DNA of 64,000 nucleotides from Cytophagaceae bacterium (GCA_027491315.1 JAIXWL010000012.1:62001-126000); one strand, 5' to 3'. Positions 44,003 to 54,180 are shown, counted from the first letter of the stretch. Numbers and translations are program-made. The notes: generated from the sequence alone by a model not told the origin.

Positions 44003-44959
44003 CTATTCCTTTTTATCGGCTTGAGATTGCAGAAAAAACCAATATCCTTCTTTGAGGCTAAACGTCGAAATCCACATTTCAGGTATATGGTATCGATGTA
44101 AAACTTGATAAATTAAGGCATTGGCATAAGGAAAGATGCTGGCACGAAACATTTTCATGCCGGGTAAATTTACCCTTTCACCATAAGGTATTCTATCTAT
44201 CAAGGCCTTATTTTTAAGAAAATATGGGATCGATAAAGGATAAGCATAGGGAGTTAATTTCTGGAATTCCAAGTTGGTAACCCTCTCTAAATCACCAATG
44301 GTCTCAAATGCTCCAGCTGCTCCAATCAAAACTTCCGGCTGATGAGCTTGACAAAGTTGATCGAGTGGTACCAAAGCCTTTTGAATGTAATCGACCAATG
44401 ATTCATTAAAACTTTGATCATATTCACCATTCAAATGAAATAAGGATTGTAGTTGCAATCCACCTATTTCCAAACTCAATTTTCCGAGTACCTGATTCGC
44501 TTTAAATAAAATAAATTCGACACTTCCTCCACCGATATCCATTACGAGACTTGTGGCGTTCCAAGGCTGCGGTAAGGATGACTGAATACCCTGGTAGATT
44601 AATTCCGCCTCACGTATTCCTGAAATAATTTCTACTTGAATACCTAATTCTTGTTGAATTTTTTTAACTAATTCAGGTGTATTTTCCGCCCTTCTTAAAA
44701 TACTTGTACCCAATGCAACAATTTGATGGTCAGTATATTGAAATGAATTAGCTATTTGCTTAAACTCGATTAAAGTTTGAATAGCCCTATCCATTGCCTC
44801 ATCTTGCAACACATTGGATTTCATAGCACCTTTGCCCAAGGAAACAGGTCTTTGTTCATGAGCTAAGATGTGCATGGAGCCATCAGATTCTCGCTTTTGT
44901 GCAATCAATAATTGGAAGGTATTTGTACCTAAGTCGACAATCGCACGAGGCTTCATCAT
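44003..44959 (-). CDS. Ppx/GppA family phosphatase
   Basis: 318 residues of the ASKHA fold. AIVDLGTNTFQLLIAQ is the first phosphate loop and SLVMDIGGGSVEFILF the second, as in exopolyphosphatase and guanosine pentaphosphate phosphatase. The protein has only the catalytic N-terminal module, without the HD part of longer Ppx. It could hydrolyse polyphosphate or pppGpp; sequence cannot choose. It ends 64 bp before the exbB start in the same direction. Confidence 0.88.
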   Translation of the reverse strand: MMKPRAIVDLGTNTFQLLIAQKRESDGSMHILAHEQRPVSLGKGAMKSNVLQDEAMDRAIQTLIEFKQIANSFQYTDHQIVALGTSILRRAENTPELVKKIQQELGIQVEIISGIREAELIYQGIQSSLPQPWNATSLVMDIGGGSVEFILFKANQVLGKLSLEIGGLQLQSLFHLNGEYDQSFNESLVDYIQKALVPLDQLCQAHQPEVLIGAAGAFETIGDLERVTNLEFQKLTPYAYPLSIPYFLKNKALIDRIPYGERVNLPGMKMFRASIFPYANALIYQVLHRYHIPEMWISTFSLKEGYWFFLQSQADKKE

Positions 44960-45063
44960 TATTTCTATTTTGGAACAAAATTAATCCCAAATGAGGTTAA
45001 AGTCCTGAATTATTTTCTTTATTTTAGAGGAAACGTTCGCTTCCTCCATCTCAACAAATATTT

Positions 45064-46467
45064 ATGCTGGATCCAAACTATGATGAAAACAAAGAAGATT
45101 TGCAATCTTCTGTTCAGCGTTTCGAAAAAATGATTTATCAGCATGAAAATTCATTTTTTGATGTAGAGACTTTAGAACAAATTGCCGAGCACTATTTTCT
45201 TCAAGCTAAATTTGAAGAGGCTTTAAAAGCTTGTGATTTAGGATTGACGCATTTCCCATATACCCTCGAATTAATTTCCTTGAAAGCGCAGATTTTAGGC
45301 GACATGCAAAAGCCGGAAGAAGGCATGGAATTGATTGAGAATGCTATTTTACTTTTCCCTACTGATTTAGAAATCATGTTGGTTAAAGGCTCTTTGTTGA
45401 GCCAAATGCAGCAACATGAGGCAGCTGTAGAAGTATTTTTAGTGGCCTTAGAATTAGCTGAAGAAAAAGACGAAGTCTATTTCCGCTTAGGATTAACCTA
45501 TCATGCTTGGTCCAAACCTCGAGAGGCGGTAGATATGTTCAAAAAGGCATTGGAGGTAAATCCTGAGAATGAAAATGCCTTGGTTGAACTAGCTAATTCT
45601 TTAGACGATATTGGAAAAATCGAAGAAAGTATCCCCTATTACAAACAATTCATTGATGAGGATCCATTTTCGTATACGGCCTGGTACAATTTAGGAATTG
45701 CTTATTCTAAGCTCAAGCAATATGAAAAAGCGATTGATTCATATGAGTATTCACTAGCCATTGAGCCTACGTTTGGATCATCTTTGTTCAACTTGGGAAA
45801 TACCCATATGAACCTTCAAGATTATGTATTGGCGGAGGAAAATTACCGTCAGTGTCTCAAATACGATGAACCCAATCCCGAATTATATTGCTGTTTAGGA
45901 GCAAGTCTAGAAAGGCAAAAGAAATTTAATGAGGCTATTGAATATTATAAAGAGGCTGTTAAAATAGACCCTTTGTGGGATGAAGGATATTATGGCTTGG
46001 CAGTATGTTTAACAGAATTAGACAAATGGTTCGAGGCCCTTCATTTTCTAAAAAAATCCCTCAAACTAAATGAAACGAATCCACTTTATTGGACTGGATT
46101 AGCCGATGTAGAAGCCTATTTAGGCAATACTCTTTCTGCGGATGAGGCCTATCAAAAATCCATAGAACTCGATTCATTTTTTGCTCCTACGTGGATTAAA
46201 TGGGCTCAATTGCATTTTGAATTAGAAGATTATGAAAAATCGGCGGATATCATGTTATCTGCCATTGATGAATTACCCGAAGAAGCAGAATTATATTACA
46301 GATCTGCCGTTTATCTTATTAAAGCAGGCCAATTTAAAGATGCCTTTCACTTTTTAGAATCTGGATTACTTTTGGATTATGACAAGCATGAAGTCATTTT
46401 TGAGTTTTTCCCCAATTTAGAAACACAAAAGGCCATATTTAAGTTAATTCAACAATATAAGAAATAA
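45064..46467 (+). CDS. Cytoplasmic tetratricopeptide-repeat protein
   Basis: 467 residues made almost wholly of TPR units, for example DEVYFRLGLTYHAWSKPREAVDMFKKALEVNPEN and SYTAWYNLGIAYSKLKQYEKAIDSYEYSLAIEP. No signal peptide or enzymatic domain is present, so it probably acts as a protein-binding scaffold in the cytoplasm. The gene is divergent from the Ppx/GppA gene; this pairing is not informative about function. Confidence 0.85.
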   Translation: MLDPNYDENKEDLQSSVQRFEKMIYQHENSFFDVETLEQIAEHYFLQAKFEEALKACDLGLTHFPYTLELISLKAQILGDMQKPEEGMELIENAILLFPTDLEIMLVKGSLLSQMQQHEAAVEVFLVALELAEEKDEVYFRLGLTYHAWSKPREAVDMFKKALEVNPENENALVELANSLDDIGKIEESIPYYKQFIDEDPFSYTAWYNLGIAYSKLKQYEKAIDSYEYSLAIEPTFGSSLFNLGNTHMNLQDYVLAEENYRQCLKYDEPNPELYCCLGASLERQKKFNEAIEYYKEAVKIDPLWDEGYYGLAVCLTELDKWFEALHFLKKSLKLNETNPLYWTGLADVEAYLGNTLSADEAYQKSIELDSFFAPTWIKWAQLHFELEDYEKSADIMLSAIDELPEEAELYYRSAVYLIKAGQFKDAFHFLESGLLLDYDKHEVIFEFFPNLETQKAIFKLIQQYKK

Positions 46468-46566
46468 CCTTACATGTAGTTTAAAAACCATTGGTAACTA
46501 ATTGCTAGAAATTTCCTTTGATTTTCAGCATTTTCAAGTCGAATTATTCCCCAACCCTAATTTTTT

Positions 46567-49422
46567 ATGAAAAAAACAATCCTCATTGCACTATTGTTTG
46601 TTACTGGAATCAGTGGCATTCAAGCTCAACAAAAATCAAAAACAAGTGGAGTTAGCCCAAAAACAAGTAACTCTGCGACAAAAACAAGTACATTAAGTAT
46701 TCCGGAAAAAATCACTTCTGCGGAGGGAATTACGGAGTATCGTTTAGGAAATGGTTTAAAAGTTTTATTATTTCCTGACCCATCCAAGCAAACCATTACG
46801 GTAAACATCACGTATTTAGTTGGTTCTCGCCATGAAGGCTATGGTGAAACAGGAATGTCTCACCTATTGGAACATATGGTGTTTAAAGGAACTAAAGAGA
46901 AACATAAAGATGTAGCCAAAGAGATTACTGATCATGGTGCTCAGTTTAATGGAACTACCTGGTTAGATCGTACAAATTACTTCGAGACATTTGCGGCTAC
47001 AGATGAAAACCTGGACTGGGCCTTGGATATGGAGGCAGACCGTATGATTAACTCAAGAATTGCTAAAAGTGAGTTAGAAACCGAAATGACTGTGGTTCGT
47101 AATGAGTTTGAAATGGGAGAAAATGACCCAAGCTCAGTATTAAGTGATCGAATTGTATCAACGGCTTTTTTATGGCATAATTATGGTAATTCAACCATTG
47201 GAGCACGATCAGATATTGAAAAAGTGCCAATTGAGAATTTACAAGCCTATTATAAGAAATATTACCAACCAGATAATGCGGTATTATTAGTGGCTGGTAA
47301 ATTTGATCCTGTTAAAACTTTGAATTTAATAAATCAAAAATTTGGTGTCATCCCTAAACCAGAAAGAGTTTTAACCAAAACATTCACGGCAGAACCAACT
47401 CAAGATGGAGAGCGTCATGTTACCCTTCGTCGAGTAGGAGATGTACAAGCTGTGGGTGTTGCTTACCATATTCCCTCTGGCTTACATCCTGATTACATTG
47501 CTTGCGATGTCTTTGCCGACTTATTAACTGATGCGCCATCAGGCCGATTGTACAAGGCATTGATCGATACGAAAAAGGCTGCTTCTCAATATGGTTATAG
47601 CTTCCAATTAAAAGAACCTGGTTTGGTGTATTTTGGGGCTGAAGTACCGAAGGAAAAATCAGCTGATTCTGTTCGTAATATCATTTTAGAGACTATTGAG
47701 CAATTTGCCAAAACTCCTCCTACCCAAGCAGATGTGGATCGAATCAAGATGAAAAACATCAAAAACGTAGAGTTATTATTAAATAATGCGCAGCGTGTCG
47801 GTGTAGGTTTATCGGAATACATCGCCCAAGGTGATTGGCGTTTATTATTTCACACGAGAAACTTAATTGAAAAAGTTACTGCAGAAGATGTTCAGCGAGT
47901 AGCACAAAAATACTTTAAGGCATCTAATCGTACTTCAGGAATCTTCTATCCAACAGAAAAGCCCGATCGTGCTGAAATCCCTGAGGCAAAAGAAGCTGAG
48001 GAAATACTTAAAGATTTCAAAGGAAGAGCAGCCGTTGCTGAAGGTGAGGCATTTGATCCATCTCCAAGCAATATTGATTCAAGAACTAAAAAAGAGACGA
48101 TTGGATCTGTTAAGGTGGCATTATTGGCTAAGAAAACGAGAGGTAGCTCCGTTTATGCTCGTATGACTTTGAGATTTGGTGATGAGAAATCACTTTTAGG
48201 AACTTCAACTGCTGCTGATTTAGCGGCTGATATGTTGACCAAGGGAACTGCGAAACATACTCGTCAACAATTTCAAGATGAATTGGACAAATTAAAGGCA
48301 AGGGTTTCTATTAGTGGAAGTGCTACTCAAGCTAACGTATCCATTGAAACTACTCGTGAAAATTTAGTTCCTGCACTTAAATTAGTAGCTGAAGCATTAA
48401 AAACCCCAGTCTTCCCAGCAGAAGAATTTGAGAAATTAAAACAAGAAAATTTAACTCAAATAGATGCTCAAAAAAGTGATCCACAAGCCAAAGCTATTGA
48501 GGCTTTAAATCAAGTTAGAACAGGACATTACGCGAAAAATGATGTTCGTTACAGCCCAACCTTAGCTGAACAAACGGCTCTTTATAGCGCTGCCAAATTA
48601 GAAGATGCCGTATCGTTCTATAAAAACTTTTACGGAGCTAGTTCAGCTACATTTTCAGCAGTAGGAGATTTTGATGAAAACGAAGTAAAAGAACTCATTA
48701 AAACAGAATTTTCTAATTGGAAATCACCTAAACCTTACACTAGAATTCCTGAAATTGTAGCAGATGTAAAACCGGTGATTAAATCCATTGAAACTCCAGA
48801 TAAAGCGAATGCCTTTTTCGTGGCTTATCAACCTTTAAAAATTTCAGATACAGACCCAGATTATGCGGCAATGGAAATCAGTAATTACATTTTGGGAGGA
48901 AGTCCAGGATTAGCCAATCGTTTAATGGGAAGAATTCGTCAAAAGGAAGGATTATCCTATGGTGTGGGTTCTCAGTTTAGTGCCCATCCGATAGACAAAG
49001 CTGGTAGTTTCCTGACTTATGCCATTTATGCTCCTGAGAATTTAGCCAAATTAGAAGCTGCATTTAAAGAGGAGATTGAAAAAGTATTAAAAGACGGATA
49101 CACAGAAAAGGAAATTGAGGAAGCAAAAAAATCTTGGCTACAGGCTAGACAAGTGGCTCGTTCTCAAGACAATTCTCTAAGTGGTACATTGAACAGCAAT
49201 TTATATTTAAATCGTAGTTTGAAATTCTCGGAGGAGTTGGATAAAAAAGTCAATGCTTTAACCTCTGACCAAATTTTACAAGCCACTCGTAAGACTTTGG
49301 ATTTGCTTAAAATGTCTTTAATCAAAGCGGGAGATTACGAAGGGGCAGCCAAGAAAAAAGCTGCCAAAGCTGAAAATGCACCTAACAACACTGGTGCAGT
49401 AGGCGGCGCTCCTAAGCCCTAG
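46567..49422 (+). CDS. Secreted M16 family metallopeptidase (two-domain)
   Basis: 951 residues with a signal peptide (MKKTILIALLFVTGISGIQAQ). The N-terminal half has the zinc motif H-x-x-E-H in MSHLLEHMVFKGTKEKH and the downstream glutamate in ETEMTVVRNEFEMGEND. The C-terminal half (about 500-930) repeats the M16 fold without the motif, and QKEGLSYGVGSQFSAHP is the conserved R/Y segment of the C domain. Such pitrilysin-like periplasmic enzymes degrade peptides in a closed chamber. The 3' end runs into the hairpin cluster at 49.44 kb. Confidence 0.92.
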   Translation: MKKTILIALLFVTGISGIQAQQKSKTSGVSPKTSNSATKTSTLSIPEKITSAEGITEYRLGNGLKVLLFPDPSKQTITVNITYLVGSRHEGYGETGMSHLLEHMVFKGTKEKHKDVAKEITDHGAQFNGTTWLDRTNYFETFAATDENLDWALDMEADRMINSRIAKSELETEMTVVRNEFEMGENDPSSVLSDRIVSTAFLWHNYGNSTIGARSDIEKVPIENLQAYYKKYYQPDNAVLLVAGKFDPVKTLNLINQKFGVIPKPERVLTKTFTAEPTQDGERHVTLRRVGDVQAVGVAYHIPSGLHPDYIACDVFADLLTDAPSGRLYKALIDTKKAASQYGYSFQLKEPGLVYFGAEVPKEKSADSVRNIILETIEQFAKTPPTQADVDRIKMKNIKNVELLLNNAQRVGVGLSEYIAQGDWRLLFHTRNLIEKVTAEDVQRVAQKYFKASNRTSGIFYPTEKPDRAEIPEAKEAEEILKDFKGRAAVAEGEAFDPSPSNIDSRTKKETIGSVKVALLAKKTRGSSVYARMTLRFGDEKSLLGTSTAADLAADMLTKGTAKHTRQQFQDELDKLKARVSISGSATQANVSIETTRENLVPALKLVAEALKTPVFPAEEFEKLKQENLTQIDAQKSDPQAKAIEALNQVRTGHYAKNDVRYSPTLAEQTALYSAAKLEDAVSFYKNFYGASSATFSAVGDFDENEVKELIKTEFSNWKSPKPYTRIPEIVADVKPVIKSIETPDKANAFFVAYQPLKISDTDPDYAAMEISNYILGGSPGLANRLMGRIRQKEGLSYGVGSQFSAHPIDKAGSFLTYAIYAPENLAKLEAAFKEEIEKVLKDGYTEKEIEEAKKSWLQARQVARSQDNSLSGTLNSNLYLNRSLKFSEELDKKVNALTSDQILQATRKTLDLLKMSLIKAGDYEGAAKKKAAKAENAPNNTGAVGGAPKP

Positions 49423-49436
49423 CAGGCCCAGTCCCA

Positions 49437-49549
49437 TAGCCCTAGCACTGCTAGGGCTATAAAAAAGCTCAAGCAGTGCTTGAGCTCTAAAAAAAAAGCC
49501 CTAGCACTGCTAGGGCTATAAAAAGAAAGCTCAAGCAATGCTTGAGCTC
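49437..49549. terminator. Cluster of four alternating bidirectional terminator hairpins
   Basis: Hairpins at 49438-49458 and 49497-49517 share arms AGCCCTAGCA / TGCTAGGGCT; those at 49466-49486 and 49528-49548 share arms AGCTCAAGCA / TGCTTGAGCT. They alternate, with A-runs (AAAAAA to AAAAAAAAA) between. The unit is about 60 bp long and is present twice. It lies between the convergent M16 gene and suf operon and can terminate both. Confidence 0.85.
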
Positions 49550-49562
49550 TAAAAAAAAAGTC

Positions 49563-49976
49563 CTAGCAGAACTCCTCAAAAACACCTTCTAAGTGCGCTG
49601 AAATCAATTCAGCAGAACGACCTTCAATGTGATGACGCTCCACAAAGTGAACCAATTCACCATCTTTGAATAAGGCGATTGAAGGAGAAGATGGAGGATA
49701 TGGCAAAGTATATTCTCTTGCTTTCTGTGTAGCTTCTTGATCTACCCCAGCAAAAACAGTTACTAATGTATCTGGTTTTTTACTAGATGCTGCTACTGCC
49801 TCTTTTACACCTGGACGAGCGGTACGAGCAGAACAACCGCAAACCGAATTAATAAACAATAAGGTTGTACCTGGTTTAGCCAATACTTCTTCTACTTCAG
49901 AGGCTTGCTTCAACTCTTGAAATCCACCTTCTACGATATCCATCCTCATAGGATGTACTAAATGTTCTGGATACAT
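49563..49976 (-). CDS. BrxA/BrxB family bacilliredoxin
   Basis: 137 residues. NSVCGCSARTARPGV carries the C-G-C active site of the YphP/YqiW family, in a thioredoxin-like fold (TLLFINSVCG... TLVTVFAGVDQEATQKAREY). Members remove bacillithiol from mixed disulfides. It is last in the suf operon, 34 bp after the DUF59 gene, which suggests a thiol-redox role during Fe-S assembly. The stop codon overlaps the edge of the terminator cluster. Confidence 0.9.
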   Translation of the reverse strand: MYPEHLVHPMRMDIVEGGFQELKQASEVEEVLAKPGTTLLFINSVCGCSARTARPGVKEAVAASSKKPDTLVTVFAGVDQEATQKAREYTLPYPPSSPSIALFKDGELVHFVERHHIEGRSAELISAHLEGVFEEFC

Positions 49977-50010
49977 ATTAATTCTATTTAAATTTAAATG
50001 GGTTAATCAA

Positions 50011-50349
50011 TTACATAAAGCCAAGTTCTAATTTGGCTACTTCTGACATCATATCTTGAGAATATGGAGGATCAAAAGTTAATTCTACGGATACTTCGGC
50101 TACTCCTTCAATTTCCCGAATGGCTTTTTCAATATCAACGGGAATACTTTCAGCTGATGGACAAGATGGAGAGGTTAAAGTCATCAGTACATAGACATTA
50201 TTTACTGGGAATATTTTGATTTCATATATTAATCCCAATTCATATACATCCACGGGAATTTCTGGATCGTATACTGTTTTAATGGCCTTAACAACCTTTT
50301 CCTTTAAATCTGCCTCAGTTAGCACTGAACTTGGTGTCGTGTTTTCCAT
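50011..50349 (-). CDS. SUF-associated DUF59 (MIP18-like) Fe-S assembly protein
   Basis: 112 residues with VVKAIKTVYDPEIPVDVYELGLIYEIKI and MTLTSPSCPSAESIPVDIEKAIREI, the DUF59 core with its reactive cysteine. Homologues (SufT, PaaD, MIP18) help deliver Fe-S clusters to targets. It lies 3 bp after sufE, so translation is tightly linked to the suf operon. Confidence 0.9.
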   Translation of the reverse strand: MENTTPSSVLTEADLKEKVVKAIKTVYDPEIPVDVYELGLIYEIKIFPVNNVYVLMTLTSPSCPSAESIPVDIEKAIREIEGVAEVSVELTFDPPYSQDMMSEVAKLELGFM

Positions 50350-50352
50350 ATC

Positions 50353-50778
50353 TTAAGCTTTTGAAGAATAGGCAAGTGCATAATTTTTCATTTGTTTCAC
50401 CATAGATAATAATCCATTGGATCTTGTCTGAGCTAAATGCTGACTCATTCCTATACGGTCAATGAAGTACAAGTCGGCCTGCATAATTTCAGAGGGAGAA
50501 TGTCCAGAGAGAACTCGTATGAGCATACTAATTAATCCCTTAACAATAACCGCCTCAGAATCTGCTTGAAAAATCAATTTTCCATCTTCCATGAAAGCAT
50601 GAAGCCATACTCTGCTTTGACATCCTTTGATGACATTTTCCTCCGTCTTATACTCATCTGACATACCTGGTAATTTCTTACCTAAATCAATCAAATATTC
50701 ATATTTGTCAGCCCAGTCTTCAAAAAGGCCAAATTCTTCAATCAATTCGTCTTGTGTATCGTTTATACTAGATGCCAT
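50353..50778 (-). CDS. sufE: SufE sulfur acceptor protein
   Basis: 141 residues. MSDEYKTEENVIKGCQSRVWLHA contains the sulfur-accepting cysteine, and DSEAVIVKGLISMLIRVLSGHSP is the second conserved block. SufE takes persulfide sulfur from SufS and passes it to the SufBCD scaffold. It follows sufS with a 1-bp gap. Confidence 0.94.
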   Translation of the reverse strand: MASSINDTQDELIEEFGLFEDWADKYEYLIDLGKKLPGMSDEYKTEENVIKGCQSRVWLHAFMEDGKLIFQADSEAVIVKGLISMLIRVLSGHSPSEIMQADLYFIDRIGMSQHLAQTRSNGLLSMVKQMKNYALAYSSKA

Positions 50779-50779
50779 A

Positions 50780-52000
50780 TTATAATAACATTGTTATGAC
50801 TCGTTTCAAACATGTAACAAATCGATCAATTTCCTCCTTGGTATTGTAGAACGAGAATGAGGCTCTACAAGTTCCCGGTATATTAAATCGCTGCATCAAG
50901 GGTTGCGCACAATGATGACCTGTTCGAATGGCAATACCAAATTTGTCTAATAAAACCCCAATATCTTGAGGATGAGTACCTTCAATAAGGAAACTAATTA
51001 CTGCAATTTTATTGGGCGCTGTTCCAATGATTTTTAAACCATCAATTTGACTTAATTGTTCTGTGGCATAGCGTAATAATTCATTTTCTTGTGCTTCTAC
51101 CCAACCTTTTTCAAGTGAATTTAAATAATCAAAAGAGGCTGCGAAGGCTATAACATCTGCAATATTAGGTGTTCCAGCTTCAAATTTATAAGGCAATTCA
51201 TTGTAGGTGGTTCCAGAGAAACTAACTTCCTTGATCATTTCTCCTCCACCTTGATAAGGAGGCATGGCCTCTAAAAGCTCACGTTTACCATAAAGTACCC
51301 CAACCCCAGTAGGTCCAAATAATTTATGTGCAGAAAAAACGAAAAAGTCCATACCAAAACGCTGGACATCCATTTCCATGTGAGCCACTGATTGAGCTCC
51401 ATCAATTAATATTTTAGCACCATGAGCATGTGCTAAATCAATCATTTCTTGAATTGGATTAATGGTGCCAATGGCATTTGAAACATGATTGACAGCCACT
51501 AATTTAACTGAGTGATCCTTCAAAAGCTGGCGATAAGCTTCTAAATCTAACACGCCCGAGTCTAGGACAGGAATTACCAGTACTTCTGCTCCTTTTTCTT
51601 GGGCAATCATTTGCCAAGGAACGATATTCGAATGATGCTCTAAATTGGAAACTAAAATTTTGTCCCCCTCCTGAAAATTTGCCCTCCCAAAAGTTTGGGC
51701 AACTAAATTAATCCCGGCTGTAGTTCCCGAAGTAAAAATAATTTGATCTGAAGAAGCTGCATTCAAAAAGGATTGAATCTTCTTACGTGTCAATTCATAA
51801 GCAGCAGTCGCCCTTTCAGCTAAGGCATGAATACCACGATGAATATTGGCATTATCCTGGGTATAGTAGTGATTCAGAGCCTCCAGCACAGCTTTTGGTT
51901 TTTGAGTCGTAGCCGCGTTATCGAAATAGATCAATGGAGAACCATTGACTTGTTGGTCTAAAACAGGGAAATCTAAACGAATTTGCTCCAAGTTGGTCAT
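50780..52000 (-). CDS. sufS: Cysteine desulfurase SufS
   Basis: 406 residues, a group II desulfurase. The PLP lysine is in FVFSAHKLFGPTGVGVLYG and the catalytic cysteine in IAIRTGHHCAQPLMQRF. YFDNAATTQKPKAVLEALNHYY is the conserved start. It releases sulfur from cysteine as a persulfide handed to SufE. It lies 4 bp after sufD. Confidence 0.96.
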   Translation of the reverse strand: MTNLEQIRLDFPVLDQQVNGSPLIYFDNAATTQKPKAVLEALNHYYTQDNANIHRGIHALAERATAAYELTRKKIQSFLNAASSDQIIFTSGTTAGINLVAQTFGRANFQEGDKILVSNLEHHSNIVPWQMIAQEKGAEVLVIPVLDSGVLDLEAYRQLLKDHSVKLVAVNHVSNAIGTINPIQEMIDLAHAHGAKILIDGAQSVAHMEMDVQRFGMDFFVFSAHKLFGPTGVGVLYGKRELLEAMPPYQGGGEMIKEVSFSGTTYNELPYKFEAGTPNIADVIAFAASFDYLNSLEKGWVEAQENELLRYATEQLSQIDGLKIIGTAPNKIAVISFLIEGTHPQDIGVLLDKFGIAIRTGHHCAQPLMQRFNIPGTCRASFSFYNTKEEIDRFVTCLKRVITMLL

Positions 52001-52004
52001 GATT

Positions 52005-53279
52005 CTAATTTGACAAATCGACAGACTGTTGAATTTTGGACACTATCTTTTCAGTTAGTAGTTCTCTCATTTCTGTATGTTCTACTTTATTGATTACCTC
52101 TTGGACAAAAGCCAATAACAATAAAGTTCTGGCGGCAGGTAATGAAATACCACGGGAACGCATGTAAAACAACGCTTCCTCATTTAGCTGGCCAGTGGTA
52201 GTTCCATGAGAACATTTCACATCATCTGCCCAAATTTCTAATTGGGGCTTAGTGTTCATGGTTGCCCTTGTAGAGGCAAGCACATTACGACAAGACTGAA
52301 AAGCATTGGTTTTTTGTGCATCTTGGCGAACAAAAATCTTACCATTAAAAACGCCTGTGGCATTTCCCATCAAAACCCCTTTGTATAACTCATTGGATTC
52401 TGAATGCGGCATACGGTGATCTACGACGGTATGAGAATCCATTAATTGGTTCTCCCCCGGAACATATAAACCGTTCAAATTCGAGACCACTTGTGGTCCC
52501 TCTATATAAAAGTGTAAATTATTACGAATCAAAGAAGCATTTAATGAAAAAGTAAATGTATCGACCTGACTACCCTCTGCTTGATAAATAAAAGTATGAT
52601 CTACATGGCTTACACCAGTTTGAAAATCTTGCTCTTTTAAATAGGTAAATTGGGCCCCTTTTTCAACAAAAATTTCTTGTACAAAATTGGATAAAATATC
52701 ACCTGAACCCGTAGAAGATTGTTGCTCTATGAAAGTAGCCTTTGCCCCTTCTTCCAAATAAATTAACCACCTAGCTTGTACGGCGGATGCGTTTTCTGAA
52801 GCAGCAACTTGATATTGGTGAAGAATTGCCTTAGTAACTTCTGTATCCTTCTTAATCCATAACACCATGTGTTGGGGATTAAGGGCCACATTTAAATCAA
52901 ACAATGAATTTTGCTCCAATAATGGGTTTTTCTTGGACCAAGTTGATTCGAATTGAGGGCATTTTTGAAGGAATTCTTCAAAACTTAATAGGGCAAAACC
53001 TTCCTGAATTCTTGATTTATCCCAAGATACATAGCCATTGGATGTTTGTACAACAAAATCAGCCCAATCTAGCGAAGAAGATAAGGTAAAATTAGCCTTT
53101 GGAGACCAATTTCGAGCTATACCATTAAAGTCCTTCAAGGATGTGTATTTCCACTCCTCCCATTTGGAAGTAGGAAATCCTTTCGAAATGAACTCTTGTA
53201 AAGCTTTACCTTGTACCGATTCAAGACCTAGATTTTGAGCAATCTCTTGTAATGAATTATTTAACTCAGCTGTTAACAT
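52005..53279 (-). CDS. sufD: SufD scaffold subunit
   Basis: 424 residues. The C-terminal beta-helix core shows the SufB/D family motifs NLNGLYVPGENQLMDSHTVVDH and HGTTTGQLNEEALFYMRSRGI. The shorter length, the N-terminal helical part (FPTSKWEEWKYTSLKDF) and position after sufC indicate SufD rather than SufB. It forms the SufBC2D scaffold, but no sufB is seen in the window. Confidence 0.92.
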   Translation of the reverse strand: MLTAELNNSLQEIAQNLGLESVQGKALQEFISKGFPTSKWEEWKYTSLKDFNGIARNWSPKANFTLSSSLDWADFVVQTSNGYVSWDKSRIQEGFALLSFEEFLQKCPQFESTWSKKNPLLEQNSLFDLNVALNPQHMVLWIKKDTEVTKAILHQYQVAASENASAVQARWLIYLEEGAKATFIEQQSSTGSGDILSNFVQEIFVEKGAQFTYLKEQDFQTGVSHVDHTFIYQAEGSQVDTFTFSLNASLIRNNLHFYIEGPQVVSNLNGLYVPGENQLMDSHTVVDHRMPHSESNELYKGVLMGNATGVFNGKIFVRQDAQKTNAFQSCRNVLASTRATMNTKPQLEIWADDVKCSHGTTTGQLNEEALFYMRSRGISLPAARTLLLLAFVQEVINKVEHTEMRELLTEKIVSKIQQSVDLSN

Positions 53280-53282
53280 ATC

Positions 53283-54035
53283 TTATTGATCTACTTCCGA
53301 TTTAATCCAATCGTAACCTCTTTCTTCTAATTCTAAAGCCAATTCTTTCGTTCCTGACTTCACGATTCTACCTTTATATAAAACATGCACATAGTCTGGA
53401 ACAATATAATCCAATAAACGTTGGTAGTGAGTAACCACAATTGTAGCGTTATCCGGGCCTTTCAATTTATTTACACCCTCTGCCACAATACGTAAGGCGT
53501 CAATATCCAATCCAGAATCTGTCTCATCCAAAATTGCTAATTTAGGATCTAGGACTGCCATTTGGAATATTTCATTACGTTTCTTCTCTCCTCCTGAGAA
53601 ACCTTCATTTAACGCTCGGCTCAAAAGTGATTGATCGATATTCACATAGGCCATTTTCTCTTTGAACATTTTTAAAAACTGCACAGCGTCCATCGGATCC
53701 TCGCCACGGTACTTACGAATTTCGTTTACGGCCGACTTAAGAAAATTGGTAGTTGAAACCCCTGGAATCTCTACAGGATATTGAAAAGCCAAGAAAATTC
53801 CTTCGGCAGCTCTTTCTTCTGGAGCCAATTCCAATAAATCTTTACCTAGAAACTGCACTGATCCGGCAGTGACTTCATAATCTTCTCTACCCGCCAAAAC
53901 GGAGGCCAAAGTAGATTTCCCCGAACCATTCGGACCCATGATGGCATGTACCTCACCAGCTTTTACTTCTAAATCTATTCCTCTTAAAATTTCTTTTTCT
54001 CCAATAGAAGCATGTAAATTTTTAATTGACAGCAT
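53283..54035 (-). CDS. sufC: SufC ATPase
   Basis: 250 residues of ABC-ATPase fold: Walker A GPNGSGKSTLAS, signature EGFSGGEKKRNEI, Walker B LAILDETDSGLD. These are typical of SufC, including the KKRNE after the signature. It powers the SufBC2D scaffold. It is the first gene of the operon; a minus-strand -7 box (TAATTTTG) at 54067-54074 lies 32 bp upstream, so no gene precedes it. Confidence 0.95.
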   Translation of the reverse strand: MLSIKNLHASIGEKEILRGIDLEVKAGEVHAIMGPNGSGKSTLASVLAGREDYEVTAGSVQFLGKDLLELAPEERAAEGIFLAFQYPVEIPGVSTTNFLKSAVNEIRKYRGEDPMDAVQFLKMFKEKMAYVNIDQSLLSRALNEGFSGGEKKRNEIFQMAVLDPKLAILDETDSGLDIDALRIVAEGVNKLKGPDNATIVVTHYQRLLDYIVPDYVHVLYKGRIVKSGTKELALELEERGYDWIKSEVDQ

Positions 54036-54180
54036 AATGTTTGTATTTGATTCTTGCTTTGAATCACAAAATTATAACCTATACCTTGGAAAAACCATAG
54101 CTTATTTAGATTCACTCTAAACAATAGCAATAATTCTCCATTTTTTTTATAATTTTGTATCAAATTCAAAATTCATCACC

